NCBI GenBank assembly: GCA_030159075.1
Contig: BROG01000459.1
Location: forward strand, 1 to 64,000
Length of the DNA: 64,000 nt
From: Atrina japonica
Taxonomy: Eukaryota; Mollusca; Bivalvia; Pterioida; Pinnidae
Direction of reading: 5' to 3'
Below are positions 1 through 13,062 of this stretch, in pieces. Both the position numbers and the translations under genes were made by a program. Each line of letters begins with the position of its first letter. The first letter of the stretch is position 1. Below the pieces are notes generated by a model. The model was given only the letters and a program-made list of their open reading frames with translations, did not search any database and was not told the origin of the DNA.

Positions 1-95
1 CAATTGGCAAACCTTCTCACAAATATCAGCTTAGGTGCCAGTGGGGTCAAACCTGCACTGAACAGAAGTGAGAGACTTCATAGTTCAAGGTTTGG
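1..95 (-). repeat. Partial tRNA-derived SINE (family 1) at window edge
   Basis: The sequence resembles the tRNA-like head and body of the SINEs at 2118-2368 and 46945-47175. It shares the 'ggcaaacctt' stretch, a degenerate B box and the 'gagacttcatagttcaag' end. The copy is in minus orientation and its 3' half lies outside the window. Confidence 0.5.
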
Positions 96-1132
96 CAACA
101 AAGCACCCTTCTATTACAGTAAACAACACATCACAAGTAATATTTACCTCATAAAGAAAAAAGAATCAACAGAGAATGTTCCTTGTACTATCGGCTGAAA
201 TGACCATCTTTGAATTAGTGTATAAGCTTTTGCCAGATTGTCTGAAAAAAAGTTGAAAAAAACAACAAATATAGAGGATTTCATTTAAAAAACCAAAAAA
301 ATCATAATTGTTGTTGAATAACAACATATACGGACCTAGAGATGACACACTGAATGTGATCAGCTTTCCATTTGAACAACAAGGTGACTTTAAATGTCTT
401 TTTAATGAAAGGTTATTTAATATCTATATTCATGCACACATAGAAATGTATCACAGTATAGAATAAAAGGAACAACATTAACAAACTTCTGATTTTATAG
501 TTTGTTGTCTCTCTCTCTATCTCTCTCTCTCACTCTCTCTCTCTCTCCCCCCCCTCTCTCTCTCTCTCTCATTTGTAGTAAAAGTAATTCACTTAAAATC
601 ATTATGACAAGTGTTTGCATGTAAGGACAAAATGATAATTACAAAATATGAAAATTTTTATTTTTAAAAATGGGCAAAAATTATCAGATTATATTGCATC
701 TAAAAGTAACCTATAATGATGCATAATTTTAAAGTATAATTTGATCAGCTGAACTCAAGATATTCAGTATAAACCTCAATTTTCATCTGATAATAGGTAC
801 GGTACCAGTTTATGACTAACCAATGGTTATCTGTATATAATGTAACAGTGCAGGCCTTTTTCTGTAAAGTTCGGGAAAATGCCATTGGCAACACAACTGA
901 GAAGTTTAATGTGAATCTGTGTCAAATTGGGAAAAAAATTGTGCATAAATGTAATGGAAACTGTTTTCTAAAAGCATTTCAGTCTGAATTAATATATTTT
1001 ATATCAGAGTTGTGGTTTGTAAATCAATTGGAGGAAAAAAGCACATGAAATTTGCATTGGAAATGGGGTCGAATACTGGCCCCGTGAAAACTACAGAAAA
1101 AGGCCCTCAGTGAGTATCTGTACATGGCTTAC
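96..1132. other. Intron-like DNA, no recognised gene
   Basis: This is AT-rich DNA downstream, in the minus sense, of the last located NRF-6-like exon, so it should be intron of that gene. It holds the CT microsatellite at 509-571. The short open frames here have no recognisable protein features. Confidence 0.5.
509..571. repeat. Interrupted (CT)n microsatellite
   Basis: About 60 bp of CT dinucleotides with A and C interruptions, including a run of C in the middle. Confidence 0.95.
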
Positions 1133-1306
1133 CAGTAAATATCTCTATAAAAACATATGTGTGTCCGAGTATGACCCACCACATACTTAAAACTCTCATG
1201 CCATTGACGGATGTCAACTGACCACTGGCAGTAGATGTGTTCAGCAACTTGCGCGTGTTGTTGATCACCGAAAAAGCAATGAAAAAATGTAACTTGGATC
1301 TGTTCA
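1133..1306 (-). CDS. NRF-6-like acyltransferase, exon with start of acyltransferase domain
   Basis: A minus-strand exon with a TTTTTCAG acceptor just above 1306 and a CTG|GTAAGC donor below 1133. It starts two bases into a codon and ends in phase 1. The peptide reads 'FSVINNTRKLLNT' and then 'GMRVLSMWWVILGH'. Known family pattern: in NRF-6-type proteins the first membrane segment of the acyltransferase-3 domain is followed by an N-x-x-K-L-L segment and then G-(M/I)-R-x-L-S-M-x-W-V-I-x-G-H, whose His is the conserved residue expected in the active site. The match in order and spacing is good. Later exons, with the remaining membrane helices, should lie left of position 1. Confidence 0.75.
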
Positions 1307-2117
1307 CTGAAAAAGAAAAAATACAATAAGATCATACAATGACTCAAATATCGATACAACTCATATGTACAGATCCATAAATATTATACTTACTATAAAA
1401 CGTACATTATATATTTAAGTTTTATATGTTTTCCTTTATTATTTTTAAAACAATTAAATTTTCATCCTGAAATGACAAATCTGCCTGGAAATGGGTTTTT
1501 ATGCATCCGTAAACTTCAGGCAATGCACAATTTGGTCTGTGACAATAAGGCTGTGAGGGAAAGACCTGTGTGTTTAATTGTCAATTAAATAGTAATTCAA
1601 GTTCCTAATTTGTTAACACAATGAATTATAGCTAAAAAATGAAAGAAGTAGACAATTTTTTAAGGCTTTTTTTAAGGCTTGGTGGCATACTTGTGAAGTC
1701 TCCCCCATAAATAGTGAGATTCCCTATTTTTTCTGTCAAGTTTTGATAATTTCTTCAAGAAAAATGCATATCTCCTCTTGAAAAATTTAAATTTTCCTAT
1801 TAATTTTCACTAAATTTTGAGTCTGTGCCATACTTACCCTTGACAAATTTTGAAGGTCGGCATGTCTGTGGTGAGCTTGTTTTACTATGGAGAATTTTTA
1901 CTTGCTCAGCCAGGTAACTTTGACTTGATATCTTTGTGACTTGCCTGGAGTTTCACTTGTTTCTACACCATTCTTTTCAAAATTTACCCTTTGTATTTTT
2001 ATCTAATTACAATACATGTAGTATCCTGTTTTTTTTAAACAGGTTTATAAATGTTGTATTCAAAAATCAATCAAAAGATTATTAAAGCCATCTATTATGC
2101 ATATCACTACATTGTTA

Positions 2118-2368
2118 AATTTATTTATTTATTTATTTGATTTTTTGTTTTACGCCATACTCAACAATCTTTCAGTCATATGATGGCATCCAGTTTTTAT
2201 TGGTGGAGGAGAAACCCCGGATACCCGGGTAAAGACCACTGACCTTCCACAAGAAAACTGGCAAACTTTCCCACTTAATTCGAAATGACCCAAGTGGGAT
2301 TCGAACCAGAGGAGAGAGGCCTTGTGATTTAAAGCGCAATGCTCTAACCATTTGGCCACGGAGGCCCC
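2118..2368 (-). repeat. tRNA-derived SINE, family 1, nearly full length
   Basis: In minus orientation it begins with a tRNA-like head. The A box reads 'TGGCCAAATGGTTAG' and the B box 'GGTTCGAATCC', matching RNA polymerase III internal promoter consensus. A body of about 170 bp follows and ends in an (ATTT/AAAT)n tail seen on the plus strand at 2118-2140. The body contains the 'tttacgccatactcaacaatctt' type end (cut short here) shared with the copy at 46945-47175. Confidence 0.85.
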
Positions 2369-2798
2369 CACTACATTGTTAAAACCATCAAGTATGTAAA
2401 TCATATGTACAATATAGTGTGTCGAATTAGACTCTGACAGAGAAAAGGTAATCTGTCAAGATGTCAAGACAAAACTGAAATAAAGACACAGAGGATCCCT
2501 TGGAGCCAGAACAGCTGACCAACAGCTGATAGCAAGAAAGAAACAAGTGGCTCCCAAAACCTTAACCACAAGAAATTGTGGTGAAAGATTTAATACACCT
2601 CCTAAATATATATTTTTTAAACTTAAAATTGTATATATGCCACATCTAAAATTTTCCTTGTCATCCTTATTTGGTATCAATTATTTTTATATTAGTCAAA
2701 TTAATCAATTAATCATTAGTATATTATGAAAGTACTCCAATTTAACTAACTTTTTCTCCACAGGTAACATACTGAAATTCTATCACAAAAAGAATCTA

Positions 2799-2945
2799 TG
2801 GGAGATAATTCTGCATGCAACAAGGAACCAAAGGGAGATAATTCTGTATAACACAAGGAACCAAAGGCAGAAAATTTTGTATCAAACAAGGAAAAGGGAG
2901 ATGATTCTGTATCATACATTGAATTAAAGGGAGATAATTTTGTAA
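2799..2945. repeat. Short minisatellite, about 35-bp unit, 4-5 copies
   Basis: Repeated 'aaagggagataattctgtat' with 'acaaggaacc' between copies. It lies directly beside the 3' boundary of the NRF-6-like TM exon. On the minus strand it stays open and reads as repeats of 'LSPFGSL', so the exon's open frame extends through it although it probably belongs to the intron. Confidence 0.75.
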
Positions 2946-2954
2946 ATGGCTGAC

Positions 2955-3139
2955 CTGAAAATTTTTTGGCCTCAATATTAGAATATATGACACCTGTCAG
3001 AAGACTTGTTGTTTCATTTGGTTCTGAAGATGTTGGAGCATTGATATGTTGTGTTTTTGCCACTGCATCCATGTATATAAACCAAATATCCATGGCAGTT
3101 CCCAACAGCATAAGTGTTAATAGTATGGAACAAATAACA
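2955..3139 (-). CDS. NRF-6-like acyltransferase, exon with first membrane segment
   Basis: A minus-strand exon with a TTTTCATTTCAG acceptor above 3139. The peptide starts 'VICSILLTLMLLGTAMDIWF', a hydrophobic helix ending G-T-x-x-D. This matches the first transmembrane helix that follows the NRF domain in this family (typically '...GTxxD'). Two possible donors lie below it, at 2993/2992 (GT after ...CTGACAG) and 2954/2953 (GT after TTTTCAG). Both leave phase 1, which fits the next exon at 1306, so the left boundary is uncertain by 39 bases. The exon needs two bases from an upstream exon, but the exon at 7994-8160 ends in phase 0. At least one exon is therefore missing between them. Confidence 0.65.
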
Positions 3140-3530
3140 CTGAAATGAAAATAAGGATGAAAGTTAGTATTCTGCACCAGTTTAGGCCAAATAAAATTAA
3201 AATTACAGTTCTCAGGCATGCATGCATCTCTTTGAAAGCCCCAGCATTACCGATTTCATTGAGAATTCAATAAAATAAAATCCGGAAATGCATGCCTTAT
3301 CCGGTAACAAAAGTAGTCGCGCCTCTCGCTATGCCCCGTCAGTAAAATGTTTGATTCTGTTGAAATGGATAACCCGCACAATGCATGCGTTTGACTGACA
3401 ATGACTATTATAAACATGATGAAACAAAAAATTGACAAACAATCCTACCTTGGAAAATTACCGAAAATTTCTCAGATGGATGTATATTCACTGAACTATA
3501 TACACCAGTATAAGTAATAACAAATTAGAG

Positions 3531-3586
3531 TCCCCTAAATTATCTGGGAATGTCCATCCCCCGATAATTAAGGGGACTCTAAAGTT
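3531..3586. repeat. Near-perfect hairpin, arms about 22 bp
   Basis: The left arm begins 'agagtcccctaaattatc' and the right arm ends 'gataattaaggggactct'. The arms pair with about two mismatches around a short loop of C-rich sequence. Confidence 0.8.
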
Positions 3587-4107
3587 TCAACAAAGTTTGT
3601 GTATTAAATTGATGACTGTTGGAAAAAAAAATTCCTCCCTTGTTTTTTCATCAATAAAAAAAAGCCCCCCTCCCATATTTGTTTTAGAAAAAATTGGCCT
3701 GAGAACCAGAGAATTAATTTTAGGTGGCCTTAGTAGTCATGTACTAGACAGGTTGAGACCATGTCCAACAGCGTAGGTCAGAGATCACTTCAGCAATTGA
3801 AAACAAAGTATATCAGATATTTGAAAAATAACTCCAGACATCTTTCATTAGGTTACATATAAACATATTGAAAACATGTCACATTTCATGTTAACATTAT
3901 ATAAGTGTTGATTTCTGATGTCAGTTGATACCTTGATTTATTCACCCCAGGATATTAAGCTCAATCAATGGTCAACAATTGTTTTATTACATGATTATCT
4001 CCTCATTTACAATTTTTATAAAGGTCTACAGTTGAGTGGAATATTACCTTTTCTACGGTTGGTAAACGATGAATGACTTTGAATGACTTTCCTTAAAATA
4101 TATGTTT

Positions 4108-4620
4108 AGACTTGTAGTTACACTGACTTTCATGACAGTAAGTATTTAGTTATGTAGTTATACAGACTTATATGACAGTAAGTATTTAGGTATCTAGTTA
4201 TACTGACTTACATGACAGTTTTTAGTTATCTAGTTATACTGACGATGACTGGTAAACTTACATGACAGTTTTTAGTTATCTAGTTATACTGACTTACATG
4301 ACAGTAAGTGTTTAGTTATCTAGTTATACTGACTTAAATGACAGTAATTGTTTAGTTATGTAGTTATACTGACTTACATGACAGTAGTATTTAGGTATCT
4401 AGTTATACTGACTTACATGACAGTTTTTAGTTATCTAGTTATACTGACTTATATGACAGTAAGTATTTAGTTATCTAGTTATACTGACTTACATGATAGT
4501 AAGTGTTTAGTTATGTAGATATACTGACTTACATGACAGTAAGTGTTTAGTTATTTAGTTATACTGACTTACATCACAGTAAGTGTACATGTTCAGTTAT
4601 TATTCATACTGACTTACACA
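4108..4620. repeat. Minisatellite, about 40-bp unit, about 12-13 copies
   Basis: The unit contains 'tagttatactgacttacatg' followed by 'acagtaagtgtttagttatc'. Some copies lack 'aagtg', giving shorter units. It lies in an intron of the NRF-6-like gene. Confidence 0.9.
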
Positions 4621-4679
4621 TGTACATGCCAATTACTTATATTATACCTATTTATAAAATCTAGCAATTTCATTGGACA

Positions 4680-5260
4680 ATAATTGTTGAGTATTTTCCA
4701 CTGTCTCGGTCGTTGCAGGGTGATATTCAGCAGGGTGATATTCAATGAAAATATCACATGCGCAGAAATGGATGCGCATACGGTTCGTTTGTTTTTCCTA
4801 TGTCGTAATTAGGTGTAACCTCTATTGATCTATGAGTTGTGTAACATACAACTGGAACCGAAAGAAACAACAACCAAAATTAAATGATTTCACAGAATTG
4901 ATATATCATCATCAAATATATTTGCTGAAGTCAGCCAAACAGACATGCTCGCTTGAGGCTCAAGATTCAAAAGCCAACGCAAAGAACATTTGAGTATCGA
5001 AGGCAGTTTGTATTATGAACGTGATGAACTTATGTACATGACGTGTTGATTTTTGCATGAATAAAGTATAAAAATAATACTAGGCCTACTGTTACAGTTT
5101 ATTTTGTGTTTTAAGTAATTCAATGGATAATATATGCTTCAATACAGTGGATCGGTATAATATAATAAATATAAAATTCCCGAGAGGGTGGTAGTGGTCG
5201 ACAATGTATTTCCTCAGGGTGACAATTTCCACTACCATCCTCTTCGGAATGTTATATTTA
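4680..5260. mobile_element. Dispersed foldback/MITE-like element, copy 1
   Basis: The left part has 'cagggtgatattcagcaggg' and 'atatcacatgcgcagaaatg'. The right end has 'cccgagagggtggtagtgg', facing the inverted 'ccactaccatcctcttcgg'. An inverted relative sits at 50293-50625, where 'cccgagagggcagtagtg' comes first and 'catttctgcacatgtgatat' later. A third partial relative is near 34830-34930. Family unknown. Confidence 0.55.
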
Positions 5261-7410
5261 TATAATATAAATGTTTTAACATAATCTACACAACACATTT
5301 TTATTACAATAAGATTAAGACAGACAAAAGAGAAAACAAAAATGTCCTTACACTGTAGCAATGGCACCTGTAGATAGTTTCTTGTCAATGTCTAAACACT
5401 GTGCTCCAACAAAAGATTTGAAAACTGTAATTAAAAGATAAAAAGACCTTGTCAGTAACATTTATTTCTTATTGAGTTCAAAGCATATAAATATGTTAAC
5501 ATGTCTAACAAATAGCTGAAATATTTACCAACAATATAAGATATTCAGAATCCTAGAAATGCCACTAACTTACTTGTATCTACAAGGCATGTCATTGAAT
5601 TACCTTTATTTACAGGTATAAAAAATGTTACAACTTATCAGAGCTACCTATTCCAACCCACAAGGTATACGTTAACTTGCTCACAAATTGCAGCCTTTCT
5701 TTGCTTACTTAATTAGACCTCCCAAGTACATCATAGCCTGCCTATAACTGCCAGGTTAATATTGGTTACACATACATGTACCTATATATAGATCTATCAG
5801 GTAAGTCAAGGCTTACCCAGATAAACAAACAGTTATGATGGCCAACCTACACCTGTCAGGTAAGTTAATAGCTTACCTTTTCATACCAGGCCAGTAAATG
5901 TTTAACACACATACATCTTCAATCTATATACATGTAGGTATATTTTAATAGCTTATATTTACTTAAATATACCAGACACACCAAGAATACTAACTTATCA
6001 GAGATTTTCCACACTCTTTTGAGAATGGGGCCTGTGCCTTTTGAATTGGGAATTTTAAGCAACTTTTTATTGAAATTTCGAAATCTAGAAATACACAAAA
6101 CTATGTGAAAATTCGAAAATCTTGTCCAATTCATTGTTAAATGACATAAATTGGGAAATTTTGACAGCAAATTTGGAAAAATACATCGTTTTTGCATTGG
6201 GAATGGGTCCTTATTTCGGCCAAGTATGTTAGGGTGGAAAATCCCTGCTTATATTTGAACTTTATTTCAATTTTATGTATTACATATCTCTACCTGGTAC
6301 AAATGTATGAAAATGTCCTACATGTGCTTTCATCTACCAAGTAAGTCATACTTGTATTTATAACGTCATGTTTCTTAGTTATCTATATCTGTGAACAAAT
6401 TTAAAAATAATTCCGATGTTAACCATGCTATTAAATATTTTGGATGACATGAATGGCATTTAGAAAAGTAGCCCCAGCGAAATTTCTGTATCCAACTACA
6501 GTGCAATATGATGCTACATATTGCATGGGCATATTGAACTCTGTATTGTAACTGATTACAAATGTATGTAACACATGTCTTACCTACATATCCCATGTAC
6601 ATTAACTCTGTATTGTTACAGGTACTTGGTATACAGACTGCAGTTGTTATAGGTATATTTGTCTTTAGACCAAAAGAAAAAAAGAGATATATAACACAGG
6701 ATTTGAATAAAAATCATACAACGTTCTGATCAATTATGTTTCATTTTTTCAAAAGAAGTTTCAGTTTATAATTACATGTAGATACATGTATTAATCTTCA
6801 ACTTGAAGGTGGTCATTCCTGAAATTTTATAAAATTTTACATATCATATATTTCTATCATAGAATGTTTTTATTGTGGAAAAAAAAATCAGTTAAGTGTT
6901 TTAAAACTGCATACACTATTTAGAGCTACAGGGTGACTAAGAGCTATGTCATGTTCATGCTAGATGGTAATTGCTTTATGAAAAATGCAAGTTTCCTATG
7001 ACATGTATAGCCTTAAAGAATGTAGATCCTGATACAAATAGAATACCAATGTAGGAAAATATTTAATTTTAAGCTTTGGGTTTTTTTTTTTTATAAATAA
7101 CAGAGTTAAATATTGCATGGGATTTGAACTTATGACCCATGTAAATGAGTCTGGATTGAGCTGAAGGAGAAATCCCACTACCTCACACTAGAAGGATCAC
7201 CATTTCTCTAACACTTTCACATTAAATCTATGTTTAAAAGTGAAAGTCAAGTAATTACCAAACAAAAACATAAAATAAATTAATGTGAAAAAAAAAAATT
7301 TGACCTTACTGTACATTAATTTGTGAAAGTTACCAGGGCAACATCTAGTGATTAATATATCTTTCTTCACCATTCTAAATACATTTATAAGTACTATTAT
7401 TAGTATTAAG

Positions 7411-7876
7411 TACAGTCAAACTTGCCTTAAAGGCCATCTGTTTTCAGCAGCCACTCATCTTCAACAGCCAGTTTCTGTCCCCCCCCTAATCAATTGCACA
7501 ATATAAACATACCTAAACCAGCAGCCACCTGTCTAACTCTAACGTGGCCAGCAGCCAGTGATACACAGGACAAAATGCTTTGTCACACTGTTTTCAGCAG
7601 ACATTTTTTTCAGGATGGTTGATCACATGATCTATTTTAGAAAATCTGTAAACAGGTGTGCTTGGCAGCACTGTAATATACATGATTTTAACACCTGATC
7701 ATCTTAACATCAAAGTATCATGTATTGGTATATGAATATACATGTGTTGCTATACACTGCATAATGGACACCAATTTTCTTGCATTTTTTGTCAACCTGA
7801 AACCAAAGGCCACCTGTCTTATGCAGCCACTTTTCCAATCTCCCTTAAGTGGCTGCTGAAAACAGGTTTGACTGTA
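7411..7876. mobile_element. MITE with TIR TACAGTCAAAC and 11-bp target duplication
   Basis: The left end reads 'TACAGTCAAACTTG' and the right end 'CAGGTTTGACTGTA', its reverse complement with one change. The 11-bp sequence 'TTAGTATTAAG' flanks both sides, at 7400-7410 and 7877-7887, and is identical in both. Inside, 'gttttcagcagccact' motifs occur near both ends in inverted orientation. At 466 bp it has no coding capacity. An 11-bp duplication is most like Mutator-type elements (usually 9-11 bp), but the superfamily is not proven. Confidence 0.8.
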
Positions 7877-7993
7877 TTAGTATTAAGAAACATTTTATGC
7901 AATGGATGTCACTTTATTTCAAGATGATTTTATGTAAGAGAATAGATCTACAATGTAGTTTTAAAAGTTAACAATAAGACAAATTCTATTTAC

Positions 7994-8160
7994 CGCAAGT
8001 TTAATTTTGGGGAATTGTATTACACAGTATTGTCCCTTAAAGCTGTGACCTGTGGAATGGGAATATGGATAATTAACGGAGATGCACTCATCATAGTTTC
8101 CCATCCATAACCAGTTTCCTTGAAATAATCCTGCTGGAGGTTTACCATCAGCATCAACCA
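7994..8160 (-). CDS. NRF-6-like acyltransferase, NRF-domain exon 2
   Basis: A minus-strand exon with a CTGTTTCAG acceptor above 8160 and a GCG|GTAAAT donor below 7994. It is 167 nt, begins with two bases of a split codon and ends in phase 0. The peptide includes 'DADGKPPAGLFQGNW', 'GNYDEC' and 'FKGQYC'. Known family pattern: the NRF domain of nose-resistant-to-fluoxetine proteins has a 'D-x-x-G-K-x-P-x-G' start, then 'GNxxxLGxYDEC' and later 'GxYC'. The first codon is completed by the last base of exon 1, giving '...ALQMVDADGK', as expected for the family. Confidence 0.85.
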
Positions 8161-8689
8161 CTGAAACAGATAAACGTCTGTCAATAGTATTTACGTGCAT
8201 GCAAAAGTGTATATGCTTACATGTATCTTGAATCACAGGGCTAATCTGATCTAAAGCTTATTCGCATTCTTTAAACATTCTCGTATATATGAAAAGTATA
8301 ACGGTAATTGCAAACCTTAGGACTAAATATAAACTTATTTTAATACAGATTTTTTAAAAACATGCTAAAATACACACTCTACTACCACATGTTCTTGGCT
8401 GAAATTCTCCTCTGATTTGAAGTCTTTTCTCTTTGGTAACCTGATTTTATCAAACGATTTTACTACAGAAATCCATCTATGTTTCAATTTTGCTCAGTTA
8501 CTTTTGACAAAAAACAGGAAAACCTTATGTAATCTATCAAAATTTGTAACTCAAGCATTGAAACATAGATCTACTAATTAATGTGTTATTTGTTATTTTA
8601 TTTCAAGGTCATACCTCAATCCACTGATTACTAGTATATGTATTTCATTGTATATATGCAGTGTTCCAAGACACACAAAAACCTGCCAA

Positions 8690-8765
8690 AACACACAGAA
8701 AATCAAAACACACCACCTGCATTCCTGCAAAAAATCAAAACACACCACCTGCATTCCTGCAGAGT
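8690..8765. repeat. Two-copy tandem repeat, 36-bp unit
   Basis: The string 'aaaatcaaaacacaccacct' followed by 'gcattcctgca' occurs twice in a row with no visible difference, which suggests a recent duplication. Confidence 0.85.
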
Positions 8766-9603
8766 GGTTGCCTATCACACTATCATCCATAGACATTATG
8801 ATGTTAACATTAAAGCAATGTCATTTCCCTTTGTCCTATCCTTACTTTGTAAACAGTCAGTGTCAGTGATTTTAAAACAATTACTCCAAAAAATTTAGTG
8901 TATTTGTGTGTGTAACACTTTCCCCAAGACCTTCCTAACCTCAAAGACTGCCACCTGATTCTCATTCCAATGAACACAGCTTGCAGTGTCCTGACTGAAG
9001 ACTTCAACTTCCCAGCAACTTCAACTTCACAGCTGGGTGCCAAGATAAAGCAATGATTTTAAGTCTTTACAGATTTTGATTATGCAATTTTTGACACAGT
9101 ATCTAAATAATCTTGAATCACAATGCTATTGTAACCTGGAAGTCCATAGGTTGTCATTAGAGGTTGAACAAAGTGCATTATCCACAAGTGATGTCACAAT
9201 TTATAATTTATATTTCAAATCCACAGATATTTGTGTCTATAAACCTGGGGAAGAGACGAGTACAAAAAGTTTTTTTTTTTTTGCTTTTGATTTAATTTTT
9301 TATGTATGTGTCCATCTGATTTGTATCCTTGTACCCAATTTTTGCCACCCATGGGGTATAAATACATGTACCTATTTTGAAAAAGCAGTGGGAACACTCT
9401 TATGTTTGTATTTGTAACAATATTGAGGTGCATATAAATACCGAAATTACCACTATTTGCTGAAATTACTAGATAAGTTGCCGAAATTACCAGAAATGTA
9501 ATACCACAATTGGCCGAAAGGCTAATGGCTAATAAACTATACTATACTGCCAACAAAAAAGTAACAACCTCTATACCACAAGGAAATGATCTATCAAAAT
9601 TTA

Positions 9604-9880
9604 TTATTGTTTGTTTGTTTGTTTATTGTTGTTTAATGTCCCACTCAAGAATCTTTCACTCATATGGAGACGTCACCAATGCCGGTGAAGGGCTTCAAAT
9701 TTTGGCCTATGCTCGACACCTATATGGCCATTGAGCCTCGTGCCGAAACTGTGACACGGGACCTCGTTTTTACTGGGTCCGAAGGACAGGAGCGTATCCG
9801 AGTTGGTAACCATTTCAACTTCCCTGCCCAAGGATCGAACCCGGGTCGCATTGGTGAAAAGCGAGTGCGCTAATACACAC
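9604..9880 (-). repeat. tRNA-derived SINE, family 2
   Basis: On the minus strand the B box reads 'GGGTTCGATCC' after a degenerate head. The body includes 'gtcccgtgtcacagtttcgg' and 'ggtgacgtctccatatgag', and the end is 'gtgggacattaaacaacaat' followed by an (AAAC)n-type tail. It shares the whole body with the plus-strand copy at 52803-53079. Confidence 0.85.
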
Positions 9881-10144
9881 CTCAAAATTTATTATAAAGC
9901 TTTCCTGCCTCCACATAAAAAGAAATTTATTTTGAACATAAAAAATTATTTTGGTGTGATATTTGTTTGAAAATACTTTTTTCTTCATTTGAAACTTGGG
10001 AGAATAGTACAAATATACAAGCCGTTTTCTGCATTGGGAACAGGTTTTGTAACAGGACCCCCTCCAAGAAAAAAAATGACCCACAACAGCTTGCAGAAAC
10101 AAGAGTCTTTAATCAGACTAAATAAATGTAAATAAATGTCATAC

Positions 10145-10541
10145 TTTGTAAAGCCAGGAGTCTGTGGATATCACTAGCGTTACTGATGCTATCAATTACA
10201 CGTTGTACATCATCTTGACACGCATCTGAAAGGTATGGATTGACCGACTGTTTGTCAAACCTCTTCTGCAATACGTCCATAAAGCCATTCCTTAATACAT
10301 CGGCATATTCTGAAATTTCTTGTCGTTCATTCGGAGAAAACACAACATTCTGAACTCCATCTCCGTTATCCCTAGCGGCATGAAAACGGTCTCTGATCTC
10401 GTTCAATATGAAAGTGAAAGTAGGGTCATGATCTGCAAGATAATGTCTTTGAAGATTGTAAGAAAACGAAGAATCCTGACAATACGAAACTGCTAAAACT
10501 GAATATATCAATATGAGATATACTGCAGCGTTCCCTTCCAT
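10145..10541 (-). CDS. NRF-6-like acyltransferase, first coding exon
   Basis: Likely product: an integral-membrane acyltransferase of the nose-resistant-to-fluoxetine (NRF-6) family. In nematodes, family members take part in lipid and drug handling across epithelia. The exon starts at the second in-frame ATG (10541), because a hydrophobic signal peptide follows at once ('VYLILIYSVLAVSYC'). An ATG at 10598 would add 19 residues. The rest of the exon is a helical luminal segment with 'YLSDACQDDVQRVIDSI', which carries the first conserved NRF-domain cysteine. It ends CAAA|GTATGA, phase 1, which joins in frame to 8160. The located parts give signal peptide, NRF domain, TM1 and the G-x-R-x-L-S motif in the family order. 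The C-terminal half is outside the window. The exact family member and substrate cannot be told. Confidence 0.8.
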
Positions 10542-12040
<1,499 letters not shown>

Positions 12041-12044
12041 GTTG

Positions 12045-12510
12045 TAGTATTCCTTTTTACGAGTTGATGGAACATCAACGCAGTTATGTTATGCTAAATT
12101 GTTTATTGGGAACAAGTCAAAGCAAGTTTTGCAGTATGGGGTTAATAACACATTATTTTGACGCAAAATTACACATGTATGTGCATTTCGGCAACATAAA
12201 CTCAACTTCAAAATTGAAATTTCCAGTTTTATTTGTATATATTTTTGCTTTTTAAAATGACGAAAATTTAGTAACAAGTGAAAAATATAGACCTACAATA
12301 CTTGATGAAATATATGTTGTTAGAGGTCTGTTTGGCGTCCTTTATGAATTTTAAGATATTAAAAATTTGCTATAGAATGTTACTTTCCAATTATTTTTTA
12401 CCATTATAATCTTGCGATAGAATTGACATTCAAAGCGATAGATTGGACTGTTAACAATTCTTGCGCACGATTAATATGCAGATGAGTTTTGGTCTCCCTT
12501 AAGTTTCCCT
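12045..12510. repeat. Dispersed repeat pair, copy 1
   Basis: Matches 30685-31130 over about 450 bp in the same orientation. Shared strings include 'gttgatggaacatcaacgca', 'tttgcagtatggggttaata' and 'agcgatagattggactgtta'. No coding content was recognised. Confidence 0.8.
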
Positions 12511-12652
12511 TACTGTGTATTGTACGGAAGCTTATTAGGACCGAACCAGCGCCGTTGAGTAAACTGTAATTACTAATTTGTAATTACAAGTTAACAAATT
12601 GTATTTACAAATTGACAATTTGTAATTATAAATTACTAATTTGCACGGAAGC

Positions 12653-13062
12653 CCTGGAGTACGGAAGCCTTAAAGGGACTTTTTAGTTAAAAAATTATGG
12701 TTTATAAATTATTATGTTATTTGTTATCACTTATTTATTATCAAAACTCAGCATGTCACATTCAGAAAGCGTGCATCAAATGTTGTTCGGCCATTATGGA
12801 TAATCAAAAACAAGTGGATAGATGTAGGCAACTACAAATTCAATTGAAGTTGAGACTTCCGTGTATGTCTCATCAATGTCATATGATACAAACAATATAC
12901 AATAGCATATTATAATATGCATTATGATAATTATATGTATGTTTTTAATATGTGGTGCATAACATTCAAATAACCAATAAATAATAACAAATAAGTAATA
13001 ATAAGTAAGTAATAATAAATTAAAATAAGTAATAATAACAAATAAAAAATAGCAAATAAGTA
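12653..13062. repeat. Foldback unit 1: header plus AATAAGTAATAA array
   Basis: The header 'tacggaagccttaaaggga' continues to 'ttatcacttatttattatc'. About 180 bp of single sequence follows, including 'tgttcggccattatgg', and then repeats of 'aataagtaataa'. The array is roughly complementary to the header end ('ttacttatttgttatcac'), so each unit is itself a foldback. Confidence 0.7.

Larger units (their letters stand above)
1307..2954 (-). other. Intron of NRF-6-like gene
   Basis: About 1.65 kb between two phase-1 exon ends of the NRF-6-like gene. It holds the SINE at 2118-2368 and the short minisatellite at 2799-2945. No other coding signal was recognised. Confidence 0.6.
3140..7993 (-). other. 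Long intron region of NRF-6-like gene, one exon unlocated
   Basis: This 4.8-kb stretch must contain an unlocated exon. Family knowledge predicts it would encode the end of the NRF domain (a G-x-C-x-P-x-x-C type segment) with length 3n+2. I looked for such a segment on the minus strand and did not find a convincing one. The stretch holds a hairpin (3531-3586), a minisatellite (4108-4620), a foldback element (about 4680-5260) and a MITE (7411-7876). Confidence 0.5.
8161..10144 (-). other. Intron 1 of NRF-6-like gene
   Basis: About 2 kb between matched phase-1 splice sites. It holds a duplicated 30-bp segment at 8690-8765 and a SINE at 9604-9880. No coding signal was recognised. Confidence 0.7.

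Noticed and set aside
2150..2404. 84-codon minus-strand ORF
   Set aside because: It is the tRNA-derived SINE read through.
5341..5420. Possible small exon 'FKSFVGAQCLDIDKKL' on the minus strand
   Set aside because: It looks coding-like and has an AG before it, but the phase does not fit the neighbouring NRF-6-like exons and it lacks the expected G-x-C-x-P motif.
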